From Lacisediminimonas profundi (GTDB lineage Bacteria; Pseudomonadota; Gammaproteobacteria; Burkholderiales; Burkholderiaceae_D), in assembly GCF_008831265.1 (NCBI RefSeq), contig NZ_VTTH01000005.1, positions 186,001-250,000 of the forward strand: 64,000 nucleotides of DNA. Direction: 5' to 3'. How positions within the stretch are numbered: the first letter of the stretch is position 1; each line of letters begins with the position of its first letter. A model generated the notes under the pieces. The model was not told the DNA's origin, searched no databases, and was given only the letters and a program-made list of their open reading frames with translations. The position numbers and the translations under genes were made by a program. This document shows positions 1 to 11,540 of this stretch, in pieces.

Positions 1-645
1 CAGCAGTTCACCCGCGACACCGGGACTGCCGGTGGCCAGTTGCACTTCGCCGGCCACGGTGGCGGCGATCATCGGGGCCACACCTTTGTACGGCACGTGC
101 ACGAAATCCAGCCCCTCGCGTTTGTTCAACATGCCATACACCAGCACCGGCTGGCTGCCGTCACCGAACGAGCCGAAGTTCAGGCTGCCGGGCTGGCGCT
201 TCGCCAGGGCAACCAGCTCTTTCAGATTGTTCGCACGTACCCCGGGATGCGCCAGCAGGAGGTGATCTGCTTCCGCCATCAGGGTCACGGGAATGAAGCT
301 CTTTTCCGGATCGTAGGGAAGCGACTTGTACAGGAAGCGATTGGAGACCACGGTCTGGTCGATCGTGGCAAGCAGAGTCAGGCCATCCGGTCTTGCGCGG
401 GCCACCGCGTCCGCGCCGATCAGGGTGCCGGCGCCACCCTTGTTCTCGATCACAACCGGCTTGCCCCACTGCGTGCTCAGCTCGGCTGCCAGCGCGCGCA
501 CCATCACATCGATGCCACCACCGGGTGGAAAGGGCACCACGATCGTGACCAGCTTGTCGGGGAATGTCTGGGCAAGCACCGGTGCGGCCAGCGCCATCGC
601 GCCGACGGCCAGCAAGCTGCGGAAAATCGTTCTACGTACGTTCAT
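1..645 (-). CDS. Bug/TctC-family tripartite tricarboxylate transporter substrate-binding protein (partial, 3' end outside window)
   Basis: Reading the minus strand from the ATG at 645 gives an open frame of 215 codons that runs off the window edge; family members are about 320-330 residues, so roughly a third is missing. The N-terminus is a Sec signal peptide (two Arg, hydrophobic core, cleavage near APVLAQ), followed by the Bug hallmark VVPFPPGGGIDVMVR and later ENKGGAGTLIGADAVARA. Such proteins bind carboxylates in the periplasm, often without a co-encoded TctAB permease. It is divergent from a second Bug gene at 841, sharing a 195-bp intergenic region. The ligand cannot be read from sequence. 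Confidence 0.9.
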   Translation of the reverse strand, partial: MNVRRTIFRSLLAVGAMALAAPVLAQTFPDKLVTIVVPFPPGGGIDVMVRALAAELSTQWGKPVVIENKGGAGTLIGADAVARARPDGLTLLATIDQTVVSNRFLYKSLPYDPEKSFIPVTLMAEADHLLLAHPGVRANNLKELVALAKRQPGSLNFGSFGDGSQPVLVYGMLNKREGLDFVHVPYKGVAPMIAATVAGEVQLATGSPGVAGELL

Positions 646-728
646 CAGTCTCTCGTCCCTGGAAAAATGCACCTTGAATTGCTGCCGGCATGGGGATAGC
701 GGCACGCTCCAATTAGTTGGCGCTTGGA

Positions 729-757
729 TTTGTTTCGTGTATCGTAGCCGAAACCAA
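729..757. promoter_or_regulatory. Imperfect palindrome in the divergent Bug-gene intergenic region, possible operator
   Basis: The arms TTTGTTTCG (729-737) and CGAAACCAA (749-757) are inverted repeats with one mismatch and an 11-nt spacer, a size typical of LysR-type sites. It lies between the divergent starts at 645 and 841, next to an AT-rich stretch (about 755-800) that could hold promoters. No regulator gene is adjacent within the window, so the assignment is inference. Confidence 0.3.
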
Positions 758-840
758 TTTAAATGAATAGTCTATTTGCAGAGCGAATTAAATATCAAAC
801 TCGAATCAGCCCCAGGCTGAAATAAAAATGGAGACTGCAC

Positions 841-1812
841 ATGAAGTTGACTGTCCTTGCCACGCGCATCGTCGGATGTGTTTTCGCTGTGCTCGCCCTT
901 TCCGCGCACGCCCAGAAATATCCGAACAAACCGATCAACTTCATCGTGCCGTACCCGCCGGGCGGCATTGCCGACACCTACGCGCGGGCACTCGGCCAGC
1001 GCCTGTCGGACCGTCTTGGGCAACCGGTCATCATGGACAACAAGCCAGGTGGCAGCCTGATCGTTGGCACACAGGCCGCCGCCAAGGCGGCACCGGACGG
1101 CTACACGCTGCTGCTGGCCAGCGTCTCCAGCCTCGCCATCAACACCAGCGCCTTCAAGACGCTGCCCTATGATCCCGTCAAGGATTTCGCCCCGGTCTCG
1201 CTGGCGTTTTATACGCCGCTGTATCTGATGGTCAACCCCAACCTGCCGGTGAAATCGGTAAAGGATCTGGTGGCGCTGGCCAAGTCCCAACCGGGAAAAA
1301 TGAGCTTCGCTTCACTTGGCCACGGCACTTCGCTGCATCTGGCTGGCGAGATGTTCAAGAATCTTGCCGGGATCGACCTGCTGCATGTGCCTTTCAAGGG
1401 AACGACGACCGCACTGCCCGACCTGCTGGAGGGCCGGGTCGACATGATCTTTGATGGTGGTGCATTCCTGCCGCACGCAGCGGCCGGCAAACTGCGCCTG
1501 CTGGGGGTGACCAGCCCGGTCCGGGCCAGCGCCCTGCCGCAGGTAGCGACAATGGCTGAATCCGGTGTCCCGGGCTACGATCTCGTGATCTGGTTCGGCG
1601 TGGTCGCGCCGGCAGGCACGCCCAGGGCGATCGTCGATCGGCTGACCGCGGAGATCAACGAGATTGCCAAGGAACCTGGCTACAAGGAGCGCCTGACCTC
1701 CAGCGGCGCCGAACCGATCGGCACAACGCCCGAGGCTTTCTCCCAGTTGATTGCAAAAGACACGCCGAAATGGGGCAAGCTGCTGCGCGATGCCGGCATC
1801 CAGCCGCGTTGA
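841..1812 (+). CDS. Bug/TctC-family tripartite tricarboxylate transporter substrate-binding protein
   Basis: 323 residues, a full-length Bug protein. A signal peptide (cleavage near ALSAHAQ) precedes the family motif FIVPYPPGGIADTYARAL, then DNKPGGSLIVGTQAAAKA and a C-terminal region with GVVAPAGTPRAIVDRL. It should be a soluble periplasmic binder of an organic acid. It lies 45 bp upstream of a flavin aromatic hydroxylase on the same strand and diverges from another Bug gene, so uptake or sensing of an aromatic carboxylate is a reasonable guess. No TctA or TctB membrane subunit is seen nearby. Confidence 0.92.
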   Translation: MKLTVLATRIVGCVFAVLALSAHAQKYPNKPINFIVPYPPGGIADTYARALGQRLSDRLGQPVIMDNKPGGSLIVGTQAAAKAAPDGYTLLLASVSSLAINTSAFKTLPYDPVKDFAPVSLAFYTPLYLMVNPNLPVKSVKDLVALAKSQPGKMSFASLGHGTSLHLAGEMFKNLAGIDLLHVPFKGTTTALPDLLEGRVDMIFDGGAFLPHAAAGKLRLLGVTSPVRASALPQVATMAESGVPGYDLVIWFGVVAPAGTPRAIVDRLTAEINEIAKEPGYKERLTSSGAEPIGTTPEAFSQLIAKDTPKWGKLLRDAGIQPR

Positions 1813-1857
1813 TAACCCTCGCAGCGATAGCACCATGATTTTATCCGGGAGAATTTG

Positions 1858-3084
1858 ATGGCACGAACAACACGGGTGGCAGTAGTCGGTGGCGGACTTG
1901 GAGGATTGACCGCAGCACTGGCGCTGATTGCACGGGGATTTGACGTCACCGTATATGAGCAGGCGCATGAGCTAGGCGAGATTGGCGCCGGCGTTCAATT
2001 GGCACCAAATGCGATGAAGGTGTTGATGGCCCTTGGGCTGGAAAAGCAGGTCCTGAGCGCAGCATTCGAACCGGATGCGCATGTAGTGCGCAACTGGAAG
2101 ACCGGCAGCATCACCGCGACCACGCAGATGAAGGGGGTGTATCACCAGCAGTTCAATGCCGGCTACTACACCTTCCACCGGGCCGACCTGCATGCCGTCC
2201 TGGTGAAGGCTTTACCGACCGAGCGGGTAAGGTTGAGCTCGAAATGTACGGGCGTGCGCAACGTTGGCGACAAGGCTGTGCTCGATTTCACCGATGGCAC
2301 CCAGGTCGAGACCGACGTCGTGATCGGCGCTGATGGCATCCACTCGGTCATACGCCAGAGCCTGTTCGGCGACCAACCGCCCCGCTTCACGGGAGTCGTC
2401 TGCTGGCGCGGCCTGGTACCGACTTCGTCCTTGCCGCCCGACCTGGTCAGCAAGGACATGACGGCCTGGTTCGGGCCGCACTCCACCATCGTCACCTACT
2501 ACGTACGAGGCGGCGAAATGGTCAACTGGGCTGCATTCTTCGAGCAGGACTGGCGTCAGGAATCATGGCGCATCGAAGGCGACAAGGGCGAAGTCCTGGA
2601 AACTTACAAGGACTGGCATCCGGCAATCAATCAGCTGGTATCCAAGACCGAGCGCCTCTACAAATGGGCTTTGTTCGACCGTGAACCCCTGCCCCAATGG
2701 ACCGAGGGGCGGATCACCCTGCTCGGCGACAGCGCCCATCCGATGTTGCCGTATCTTGCCCAGGGTGCGTGCATGGCAGTGGAAGATGGCTATGCGCTGG
2801 CACTTGCGCTGGAGCGCCATCCCGACAACGTCACTCTGGCCCTGAAAGAATACGAAGCCGAACGCCGCCCGCGCACTGCCCGGGTCCAGCTTAACTCGCG
2901 CGCAAGGGCCAGGATCAACCAGCTCGAATCCCCCTTGTCACGGTGGAAGCGCGATATCGGCTATGCCATCAAGAAATTCATCAATCCCGCCAAACACACC
3001 TACGGCGTGGAGTGGATCTACGGCCACGACGTGACGGAGAACAAGGGTCCGGAACGGACGAGCGGTTTGGCGGGCAGCAGGTAA
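1858..3084 (+). CDS. FAD-dependent aromatic monooxygenase (salicylate / 3-hydroxybenzoate hydroxylase type)
   Basis: About 408 residues from the ATG at 1858, preceded by a CGGGAGA ribosome site; a TTG one codon earlier is less likely. Group A flavoprotein hydroxylase features are all present: the FAD dinucleotide fold VVGGGLGGLTAA near residue 8, the DG motif VIGADGIHS near 160, and the GD motif LLGDSAHPMLPY near 290. These enzymes use NAD(P)H and O2 to hydroxylate phenolic acids. Overall layout resembles 3-hydroxybenzoate 6-hydroxylase and salicylate 1-hydroxylase; the exact substrate is not determined. No ring-cleavage dioxygenase follows. Probably co-transcribed with the Bug gene before it. 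Confidence 0.88.
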   Translation: MARTTRVAVVGGGLGGLTAALALIARGFDVTVYEQAHELGEIGAGVQLAPNAMKVLMALGLEKQVLSAAFEPDAHVVRNWKTGSITATTQMKGVYHQQFNAGYYTFHRADLHAVLVKALPTERVRLSSKCTGVRNVGDKAVLDFTDGTQVETDVVIGADGIHSVIRQSLFGDQPPRFTGVVCWRGLVPTSSLPPDLVSKDMTAWFGPHSTIVTYYVRGGEMVNWAAFFEQDWRQESWRIEGDKGEVLETYKDWHPAINQLVSKTERLYKWALFDREPLPQWTEGRITLLGDSAHPMLPYLAQGACMAVEDGYALALALERHPDNVTLALKEYEAERRPRTARVQLNSRARARINQLESPLSRWKRDIGYAIKKFINPAKHTYGVEWIYGHDVTENKGPERTSGLAGSR

Positions 3085-3152
3085 AACAGTGGGAGGGGGC
3101 AGCTAGCGAGACGTCTCATTGATATCGAGTCTGACCCCAAATTCCGAACCGG

Positions 3153-3701
3153 CTAGGATATCTTCCGAAACCCGCCCTCGATCCACGCCTCGGCGCTTGC
3201 CGCACTCAATTTGAACGTCGGCGCCACGCGCACCTGGGCCAACTGCTCACCGGCGGCGTCGTGCGCAGCCAGCAGTGCATACGGGTCGTCCTCATCCGGG
3301 ACGATATCCAGCGTCACCTCGACGGAACCGGAATCTACCGTCACTCTTACGCTTTTGTGCAGTATCGCGTGCAACTGCTGCTCATGCCGCCGCAAGACTT
3401 CCGACGCCGTTTTTACCAGGGTCCGGAAGGCCGCTCCGTCCAGCGGCTTGGGATTCTTCTTGTCCCGCCCCATGGTCCAGGGGCCGACCAGCGCAGGCTC
3501 GGCCTCGCCGTCCTTGATCATCTCGACCGCCCAACCTTCGTCGTCTTCGTTCTTGATGACACGCGCGGTCCAGCCGACCTCACGCCAGAGCCTGGGCTCC
3601 TGGATGCTTGCGGCAGTGTCAATTTCACTTTGGTCGTCGGCTTCGTTTTGCGTCATTTCGTTTTGCGTCATTTCGTTTTGCGTCATTTCGTTTTGGAGCA
3701 T
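3153..3701 (-). CDS. Conserved hypothetical protein with N-terminal MTQNE repeats, overlapping the helicase gene
   Basis: 182 residues, no recognised domain. The N-terminus consists of MLQNE followed by three MTQNE units, then an acidic linker and a globular region (about residues 35-182) with GWTARVIKNEDDEGWAVEM and VRVTVDSGSVEVTLDI, which look like beta-rich segments. The start overlaps the end of the DEAD-box helicase gene by 77 bp in another frame on the same strand, so the two are probably translationally coupled. The repeats are written by a 15-bp tandem repeat that also encodes the helicase tail. A start further inside cannot be excluded; the globular part has coding character. Confidence 0.65.
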   Translation of the reverse strand: MLQNEMTQNEMTQNEMTQNEADDQSEIDTAASIQEPRLWREVGWTARVIKNEDDEGWAVEMIKDGEAEPALVGPWTMGRDKKNPKPLDGAAFRTLVKTASEVLRRHEQQLHAILHKSVRVTVDSGSVEVTLDIVPDEDDPYALLAAHDAAGEQLAQVRVAPTFKLSAASAEAWIEGGFRKIS

Positions 3702-4938
3702 TCTTTGCTTCCCGATTCGGGACAGTAGTAAAAGCCTTGGCTTTCTTGGGTTTCTTCGGCTTCTTGATCACCTGGCCGCCGGCATCGGTCAGGGGTACGC
3801 GGTGGTCCGGCAGGAACCCGATCTCCTCGACTCTCGGCAAGATTTTCCCGGTCAGGGTTTCGATCGCCGCCAGCAGCTGCACCTCGTCGGCGCATACCAG
3901 CGAGACCGCTTCGCCGGTGGCGCCGGCACGGCCGGTGCGGCCGATGCGGTGGATGTAGTCTTCGGCAACGATGGGCAAGTCAAAGTTGACCACCACGGGC
4001 AAATCGTCGATGTCCAGTCCGCGTGCGGCAACGTCCGTAGCCACCAACAACTTCACTTCGGCAGCCTTGAAACGTTCCAGTGCGCGCAAACGAGCGGGTT
4101 GCGGCTTGTCGCCATGGATGGAGTCGGCGCTGATGCCCTGCGCAAGCAAGGTCGCGACCAGCTGATCGACGCCCTTGCGGGTTTTCACGAACACCAGCAC
4201 CTGGCCCCAGCGCTTCTTCTTCAACAAATGAAGGAACAGCTCGTCCTTGCATTTCTTGTCAACCGGAATCACCCACTGCCTGACGCTCTTGGCCGCGGCA
4301 TTGCGCCGATTGACTTCAATGACCAGCGGGTCAAGCAGAAGTTTGCCGGCCAGGGTGCGGATCGCTTCGGAGAAGGTCGCGGAAAACAGCAGCGTTTGCA
4401 CCCGCCTTGGCAGCTCGGCCAATACCGCATCGAGCTCGCGCGAGAAGCCCAGGTCGAGCATGCGGTCAGCCTCGTCCAGCACCAGCGTCTGCACCTGATT
4501 GAACTTGACCGCATTCTGGCTATACAGGTCGAGCAAGCGGCCGGGTGTGGCGACCAGCACGTCAAGGCCTTTTCGCAGCGCCATCATCTGCGGGTTGATG
4601 CTGACCCCGCCGTATGCAACCGCCGTGCGCAAACTCAGGTTCTTGCCGTATTGAACAAAAGATTCATGCACCTGCACGGCCAGTTCGCGGGTTGGCACCA
4701 GCACCAGTACGCGTACTGCATTGCTGGCGACCGGCGCCGTCTGGGCCGCCAGCCGTTGCAGCAGCGGCAGGGCGAAGCCCGCTGTTTTTCCGGTACCGGT
4801 TTGCGCGGCCGCCATCAGGTCGCGCCCGGCCAGCACGGCGGGAATCGCCTGCGCCTGTACCGGCGTGGGGGTCTTGTAGTCGAGCGTATCGAGAGCGCGC
4901 AGTAGCGGGTCTATCAGGCCAAGTGAGGCGAACTTCAT
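3625..4938 (-). CDS. DEAD-box ATP-dependent RNA helicase (RhlE-like)
   Basis: 437 residues with every SF2 DEAD-box motif in order: Q motif with TPTPVQAQAIP, motif I AAQTGTGKT, Ia PTRELA, Ib TPGRLLDL, II LDEADRMLDLGF, III SATF, then VFVKTRKG, motif V ATDVAARGLD and motif VI HRIGRTGRAG. The C-terminal tail is short, basic and ends in three KRNDA/KRNDAKRS units. RhlE-type helicases remodel rRNA during ribosome assembly and cold adaptation. The last 77 bp overlap the next gene. A genuine RhlE tail is usually longer and Gly/Arg-rich, so the subfamily label is tentative. Confidence 0.95.
   Translation of the reverse strand: MKFASLGLIDPLLRALDTLDYKTPTPVQAQAIPAVLAGRDLMAAAQTGTGKTAGFALPLLQRLAAQTAPVASNAVRVLVLVPTRELAVQVHESFVQYGKNLSLRTAVAYGGVSINPQMMALRKGLDVLVATPGRLLDLYSQNAVKFNQVQTLVLDEADRMLDLGFSRELDAVLAELPRRVQTLLFSATFSEAIRTLAGKLLLDPLVIEVNRRNAAAKSVRQWVIPVDKKCKDELFLHLLKKKRWGQVLVFVKTRKGVDQLVATLLAQGISADSIHGDKPQPARLRALERFKAAEVKLLVATDVAARGLDIDDLPVVVNFDLPIVAEDYIHRIGRTGRAGATGEAVSLVCADEVQLLAAIETLTGKILPRVEEIGFLPDHRVPLTDAGGQVIKKPKKPKKAKAFTTVPNREAKNAPKRNDAKRNDAKRNDAKRSRRPK
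3644..3703. repeat. 15-bp tandem repeat read in two frames
   Basis: Unit CGTTTTGCGTCATTT occurs three times exactly (3644-3688), followed by a degenerate fourth copy to 3703. On the minus strand it encodes KRNDA repeats at the helicase C-terminus and MTQNE repeats at the start of the downstream protein. The unit length is a multiple of three, so copy-number changes keep both frames open. Confidence 0.95.
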
Positions 4939-5191
4939 CGGATTGGGAAAACCTGGGAAATAGGTGCGGTTAAGTACGGTCAGGTACGGTTCGATGCTTG
5001 ATCCGACAGCATGCCGGAGCGGCCGCCGCCAGGAATGATTTTCGGACCCGAAGCCTGTTTTTGCCAGATATTGAGCAAGGACAAGCCGGGCCTCCCCCTG
5101 AATTCACCGGCGTCGCCGCCAAACACTTCATGGATGTTGCGATTGTACTGGCCTGGCCCGGCAGATGCTCCGATTTCCGCCGTCGTCGACA

Positions 5192-5220
5192 TGGCTCCAT
5201 CATCCTGTACAAGGTATTAT
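5192..5220 (+). promoter_or_regulatory. Weak candidate promoter for the mrp operon
   Basis: The 406-bp gap between the divergent helicase and mrp operon (4939-5344) holds no convincing gene. TATTAT at 5215-5220 is a good -10 box; the best -35 at proper distance is TGGCTC (5192-5197), a poor match. The leader would be about 120 nt. Confidence 0.25.
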
Positions 5221-5344
5221 CGGCCCTTCAACAAGAGCGCCGTGCCCCTGATGTCACCAGCCCGCTCCAATACGGAGCAAGGGCATGCCCTGCCTCCGGT
5301 TAACGTGCAGGCGCGATTGCAGCTCGATCCAAGGGACACACGAT

Positions 5345-8295
<2,951 letters not shown>

Positions 8296-8296
<1 letters not shown>

Positions 8297-8640
8297 TGGA
8301 ACTCGTGATCTCTCTCGCCATTGGTGTCATGACCGGCGCCGGCGTGTGGCTGGTACTGCGGCCCCGCACCTTCCAGGTCCTGATCGGACTATCGCTGCTG
8401 TCCTACGCCGTGAACCTGTTCATTTTCAGCGTCGGCAGCCTGTCCATCGACAAGGAGCCGATCGTCAAGCCGGGCATGGCCGCAAATCTCGCCAACTACA
8501 CCGACCCGCTGCCGCAGTCGCTGGTGCTGACGGCCATCGTGATCGGTTTTGCCACCACGGCACTGTTCCTGGTCGTGCTGCTGGCGCTGCGCGGCCTGAG
8601 CGGCGGCGACCATGTGGACGGGCAGGAGGAACAGCCGTGA
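8296..8640 (+). CDS. mrpC: Mrp antiporter subunit C
   Basis: 114 residues, a NuoK-like three-helix membrane protein with GLSLLSYAVNLFIFSVG and PLPQSLVLTAIVIGFATTAL, the PQALVLTAIVI-type signature of MnhC. Its ATG shares one base with the TGA of mrpA and follows GGGGAAG, so the start is well fixed. Part of the antiporter complex core with A and D. Confidence 0.95.
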
Positions 8641-10325
8641 CGGCGACCATGCTCTCGACACTGCCGATGCAGCACCTGATTGTCGCCCCGGTGCTGTTGC
8701 CGCTGGCCACAGCCGCGCTGATGCTGATCCTGGGCGAAGGACGACGGCCGGTCAAGACACTGATCAACCTGGTCTCCACGCTGGCCGGGCTGGCGTTGGC
8801 AATCACGCTGCTGATGTGGGTGGATGGCCAGGATGCCGCCGGCGCCTTCGGCATCTACCTGCCCGGCAACTGGCCGGTGCCGTTCGGTATCGTGCTGGTG
8901 GTGGATCGCTTGTCGGCCCTGATGATCGTGCTGACCGGATGCGTTGGCATGGCGGCGCTGCTCTATGCCACTGCACGCTGGCATCAGGCCGGCGTGCACT
9001 TCCATGTCCTGTTCCAGTTGCAGTTGATGGGACTGTACGGCGCCTTCCTGACGGCCGACCTGTTCAACCTGTTCGTGTTCTTCGAAGTGCTATTGGCCGC
9101 CAGCTACGGGCTGCTGATGCACGGCGGCGGCAGCGCCCGTGTTCGTGCCGGCCTGCACTACATTGCCATCAACCTGATTGCTTCGCTGCTGTTCCTGATC
9201 GGCGTAGCGGTGCTGTATGGCGTGACCGGCACGCTGAACATGGCGGACATTGCACAAAAGTTGCCCCAGGTGCCCGACAGCGACCGCGGCCTGCTGCACG
9301 CCGGCGCAGCCATCCTCGCCGTTGCGTTCCTGGCCAAGGCGGCGCTGTGGCCCCTGAATTTCTGGCTGCCGCCGGCCTACTCGGCAGCAAGCGCGCCGGT
9401 CGCAGCACTGTTCGTCATCCTGACCAAGGTAGGGGTCTACGCAATATTGCGCCTGTGGACCCTCTGCTTCCCGGCCAGCGCCGGCGAGTCGGCGCTGTTT
9501 GGCAGCCAGTTCCTTGTGGCGGGAGGGCTGGCGACACTGGCCTTCGGCTCGCTCGGCATGCTGGCGGCGCAGCAGGTCGGCCGCCTGGCAAGCTACAGCA
9601 TCATTGCTTCTGCCGGTACGCTGATCGCGGCAATCGGCTTCGACCAGCCGGCGCTCAGCGGCGGCGCCTTGTTCTACCTTGCCAGTTCGACCCTGGCCGG
9701 ATGCGCCCTATTCCTGCTGGTCGAGCTGCTGGATCGGGCACGCCAGGTCGAAGACACACCGCACCGTGTCGACGACGGCCGGCCGGCCTTGCCATTTTTC
9801 GCGGATACCGAGCCGCGGCTCGACGTCAACCCGGACGCCAACCTGGACGAGAATGAAGAGACGCTCATCGGCCGGGCAATTCCTGCGGCGCTGGCTTTCC
9901 TGGGCGTGACGTTCACAGTCTGCGCGCTGGTAGTCACCGGACTTCCGCCGCTTTCCGGCTTCGTCGGCAAGCTGGCCATGCTGTCCGCCCTGCTTGACGT
10001 GCATACCGCTGCCGCCTGGGCATTTTTCGGATTGCTCATCGTGTCTGGCCTGTTCGCAGCCATCGCGCTGGTCAGGGTGGGGATGCGACATTTCTGGACA
10101 TCGCAGCCCCTGACCGCGCTGCGGCTGCGCGTCGTCGAAACCCTGCCGATCGGGCTGCTGCTGGCTGCCTGCGTATTGCTTGCGGTGCGGGCCGAGCCGG
10201 CGCTGGCATACATGCGCGCCACCGCCGAGTCCCTGCACCAGCCTAGCCGCTACATCGACGCCGTGATGACGGCCAAGCCGTGGCAAAGCATATCGAAAGC
10301 CCAAGCCACGGAAGGCAAACCATGA
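8637..10325 (+). CDS. mrpD: Mrp antiporter subunit D
   Basis: 562 residues if started at GTG 8637, which has a strong GGAGGA site at proper spacing and overlaps the mrpC stop (GTGA); ATG 8649 is the alternative. NuoN/NuoM-like proton channel, about 14 helices, with the conserved channel segments KAALWPLNFWLPPAYSAA near 240 and TGLPPLSGFVGKLAML near 440. A hydrophilic insertion of about 40 residues (near 370-410, acidic, Asn/Asp-rich) interrupts the membrane core before GRAIPAALAFLG. Core subunit with MrpA. Confidence 0.95.
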   Translation: MTATMLSTLPMQHLIVAPVLLPLATAALMLILGEGRRPVKTLINLVSTLAGLALAITLLMWVDGQDAAGAFGIYLPGNWPVPFGIVLVVDRLSALMIVLTGCVGMAALLYATARWHQAGVHFHVLFQLQLMGLYGAFLTADLFNLFVFFEVLLAASYGLLMHGGGSARVRAGLHYIAINLIASLLFLIGVAVLYGVTGTLNMADIAQKLPQVPDSDRGLLHAGAAILAVAFLAKAALWPLNFWLPPAYSAASAPVAALFVILTKVGVYAILRLWTLCFPASAGESALFGSQFLVAGGLATLAFGSLGMLAAQQVGRLASYSIIASAGTLIAAIGFDQPALSGGALFYLASSTLAGCALFLLVELLDRARQVEDTPHRVDDGRPALPFFADTEPRLDVNPDANLDENEETLIGRAIPAALAFLGVTFTVCALVVTGLPPLSGFVGKLAMLSALLDVHTAAAWAFFGLLIVSGLFAAIALVRVGMRHFWTSQPLTALRLRVVETLPIGLLLAACVLLAVRAEPALAYMRATAESLHQPSRYIDAVMTAKPWQSISKAQATEGKP

Positions 10326-10810
10326 AACGCTGGCTGCCCTCCCCCTTTCTATCGGCCGGCCTGCTGGTCATGTGGCTGATGCTGAACCAGACCATCAGCC
10401 CGGGCCACATTCTGCTGGGCGCCATCTTCGCCATTGCCATCCCCCTGCTGACCGCACCCCTGCGTCCGGCAGGCGGGCCAATACGCCATCCGCTGGTACT
10501 GGCGCGCCTGATCCTCACGGTTGGCGCCGACGTGGTGCGGTCCGCGCTGCAGGTCGGCTGGGGCATCTGGCGCGTACGCAGCGATCCGCCACGCGGCAGC
10601 TTCGTGGCAATACCGCTCGACCTGCGCGACGAGCATGCGCTTGCCGCGCTGGCGATGATCGCAGCCGTCATTCCAGGCACCGTCTGGTCAGAACTCGCTG
10701 TCGACCGCAGCGTCGTACTGATGCATGTTTTTGACCTCGACGACGAAGCCACTTTCATCCAACACTTCAAGGAGCGGTACGAACTGCCGCTGAAGGAGAT
10801 CTTCGAATGA
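10322..10810 (+). CDS. mrpE: Mrp antiporter subunit E
   Basis: 162 residues beginning MKRWLPSPFLSAGLLVMWLM at ATG 10322, overlapping the mrpD stop by ATGA and preceded by GGAAGG. MnhE features: two N-terminal membrane helices, ISPGHILLGAIFA, and the C-terminal cytosolic part with VIPGTVWSELAVDRSVVLMHV. An in-frame ATG at 10280 lies inside mrpD and is rejected. Peripheral subunit needed for complex assembly. Confidence 0.94.
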   Translation: MKRWLPSPFLSAGLLVMWLMLNQTISPGHILLGAIFAIAIPLLTAPLRPAGGPIRHPLVLARLILTVGADVVRSALQVGWGIWRVRSDPPRGSFVAIPLDLRDEHALAALAMIAAVIPGTVWSELAVDRSVVLMHVFDLDDEATFIQHFKERYELPLKEIFE

Positions 10811-11085
10811 GTCCATTGTTATCCTGGGCAATCACGATAACGCTGGTGCTGTACGCGCTGGCCATGGGTCTGGGAGTGATGCGGCTGATGCGCGGCCCGA
10901 CTGCGCAGGACCGCGTGCTGGCGCTGGACTTCCTGTATATCGTCGGCATGCTGGTCATGCTGGTGATGGCCATCCGTTACGACAGCAGCATGTACTTCGA
11001 AGGCGCGCTGCTGATGGTCCTGTTCGGCTTTGTCGGATCAGTGGCACTGGCCAAGTTCCTGCTCCGCGGGGAGGCCATCGAATGA
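10807..11085 (+). CDS. mrpF: Mrp antiporter subunit F
   Basis: 92 residues, three predicted membrane helices, with RLMRGPTAQDRVLALDFL, the RGPTxxDRV signature of MnhF/PhaF. The start overlaps the mrpE stop by four bases and follows AAGGAGAT, an ideal ribosome site. Confidence 0.94.
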   Translation: MSPLLSWAITITLVLYALAMGLGVMRLMRGPTAQDRVLALDFLYIVGMLVMLVMAIRYDSSMYFEGALLMVLFGFVGSVALAKFLLRGEAIE

Positions 11086-11417
11086 TTCCCGCCAGCGAGA
11101 TCATCGTTTCGGTGCTGCTGCTAGGAAGCGGCGCGATCGTGCTCACGGCCGGACTGGGCCTTTGGCTGCTGCCGGACTTTTTCGCCCGCATGCATGCCCC
11201 CTCACTCGCATCAACGCTGGCGGCCTGGATCGTGACGCTCGCTTCCATCGTGCACTTTTCCACGCACACCGGTGCGCTGTCGCTGCATGGTTGGCTGATC
11301 ATCATCGTGCTGTCCATCACCGCCCCAGTGACCACCATCGTGCTCGCCCGCGCCGCACTGTTTCGCCGGCGCCACGCCGGCGACCCGCTGCCGCCGCCGC
11401 TGCAAGCGAAGGAGTGA
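11082..11417 (+). CDS. mrpG: Mrp antiporter subunit G
   Basis: 111 residues, MnhG family: three helices with LLPDFFARMHAPSLASTL (the RxHAxTKA-like region) and TAPVTTIVLARAAL. The start overlaps mrpF by four bases and follows GGGGAGG. Last gene of the operon; its TGA stop is also the first three bases of a 46-bp tandem duplication. Confidence 0.94.
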   Translation: MIPASEIIVSVLLLGSGAIVLTAGLGLWLLPDFFARMHAPSLASTLAAWIVTLASIVHFSTHTGALSLHGWLIIIVLSITAPVTTIVLARAALFRRRHAGDPLPPPLQAKE

Positions 11418-11506
11418 TCCGGGGTCAGGTATTGACTTTTACTGCACAAACGTTCGGTAGTGATCCGGGGTCAGGTCTTGACTTTTACTGCACAAACGTT
11501 CGGTAG
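11415..11506. repeat. 46-bp direct tandem duplication after mrpG
   Basis: Bases 11415-11460 and 11461-11506 are identical except for one position (GGTATTG against GGTCTTG). The first copy starts at the mrpG stop codon. Each unit carries the left arm and centre of the dispersed GGGGTCAGGTCTTGAC repeat. Confidence 0.95.
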
Positions 11507-11529
11507 GGCACAGGTCAAGACCTGACCCC
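11467..11529. repeat. Dispersed palindromic element, copy with perfect 16-bp arms
   Basis: GGGGTCAGGTCTTGAC (11467-11482) and its exact reverse complement (11514-11529) enclose 31 bases containing TTTTACTGCACAAACGTTC. Other copies lie at 13099, 30431 and 31336. As RNA it forms a stable hairpin, and it sits between the convergent mrpG and the small minus-strand gene, so it may act as a bidirectional terminator. Confidence 0.85.
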
Positions 11530-11540
11530 ATATTTTCGAG

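Noticed and set aside
3211..4905. 564-residue open frame antisense to the helicase and its neighbour
   Set aside because: Crosses two real genes in opposite sense and shows no domain features.
5285..5344. Upstream start giving mrpA 20 extra residues
   Set aside because: The extension is not hydrophobic, has no ribosome site, and AAGGGA precedes ATG 5345.
8346..8636. Upstream extension of mrpD over mrpC
   Set aside because: Would overlap the whole of mrpC; GGAGGA supports GTG 8637.
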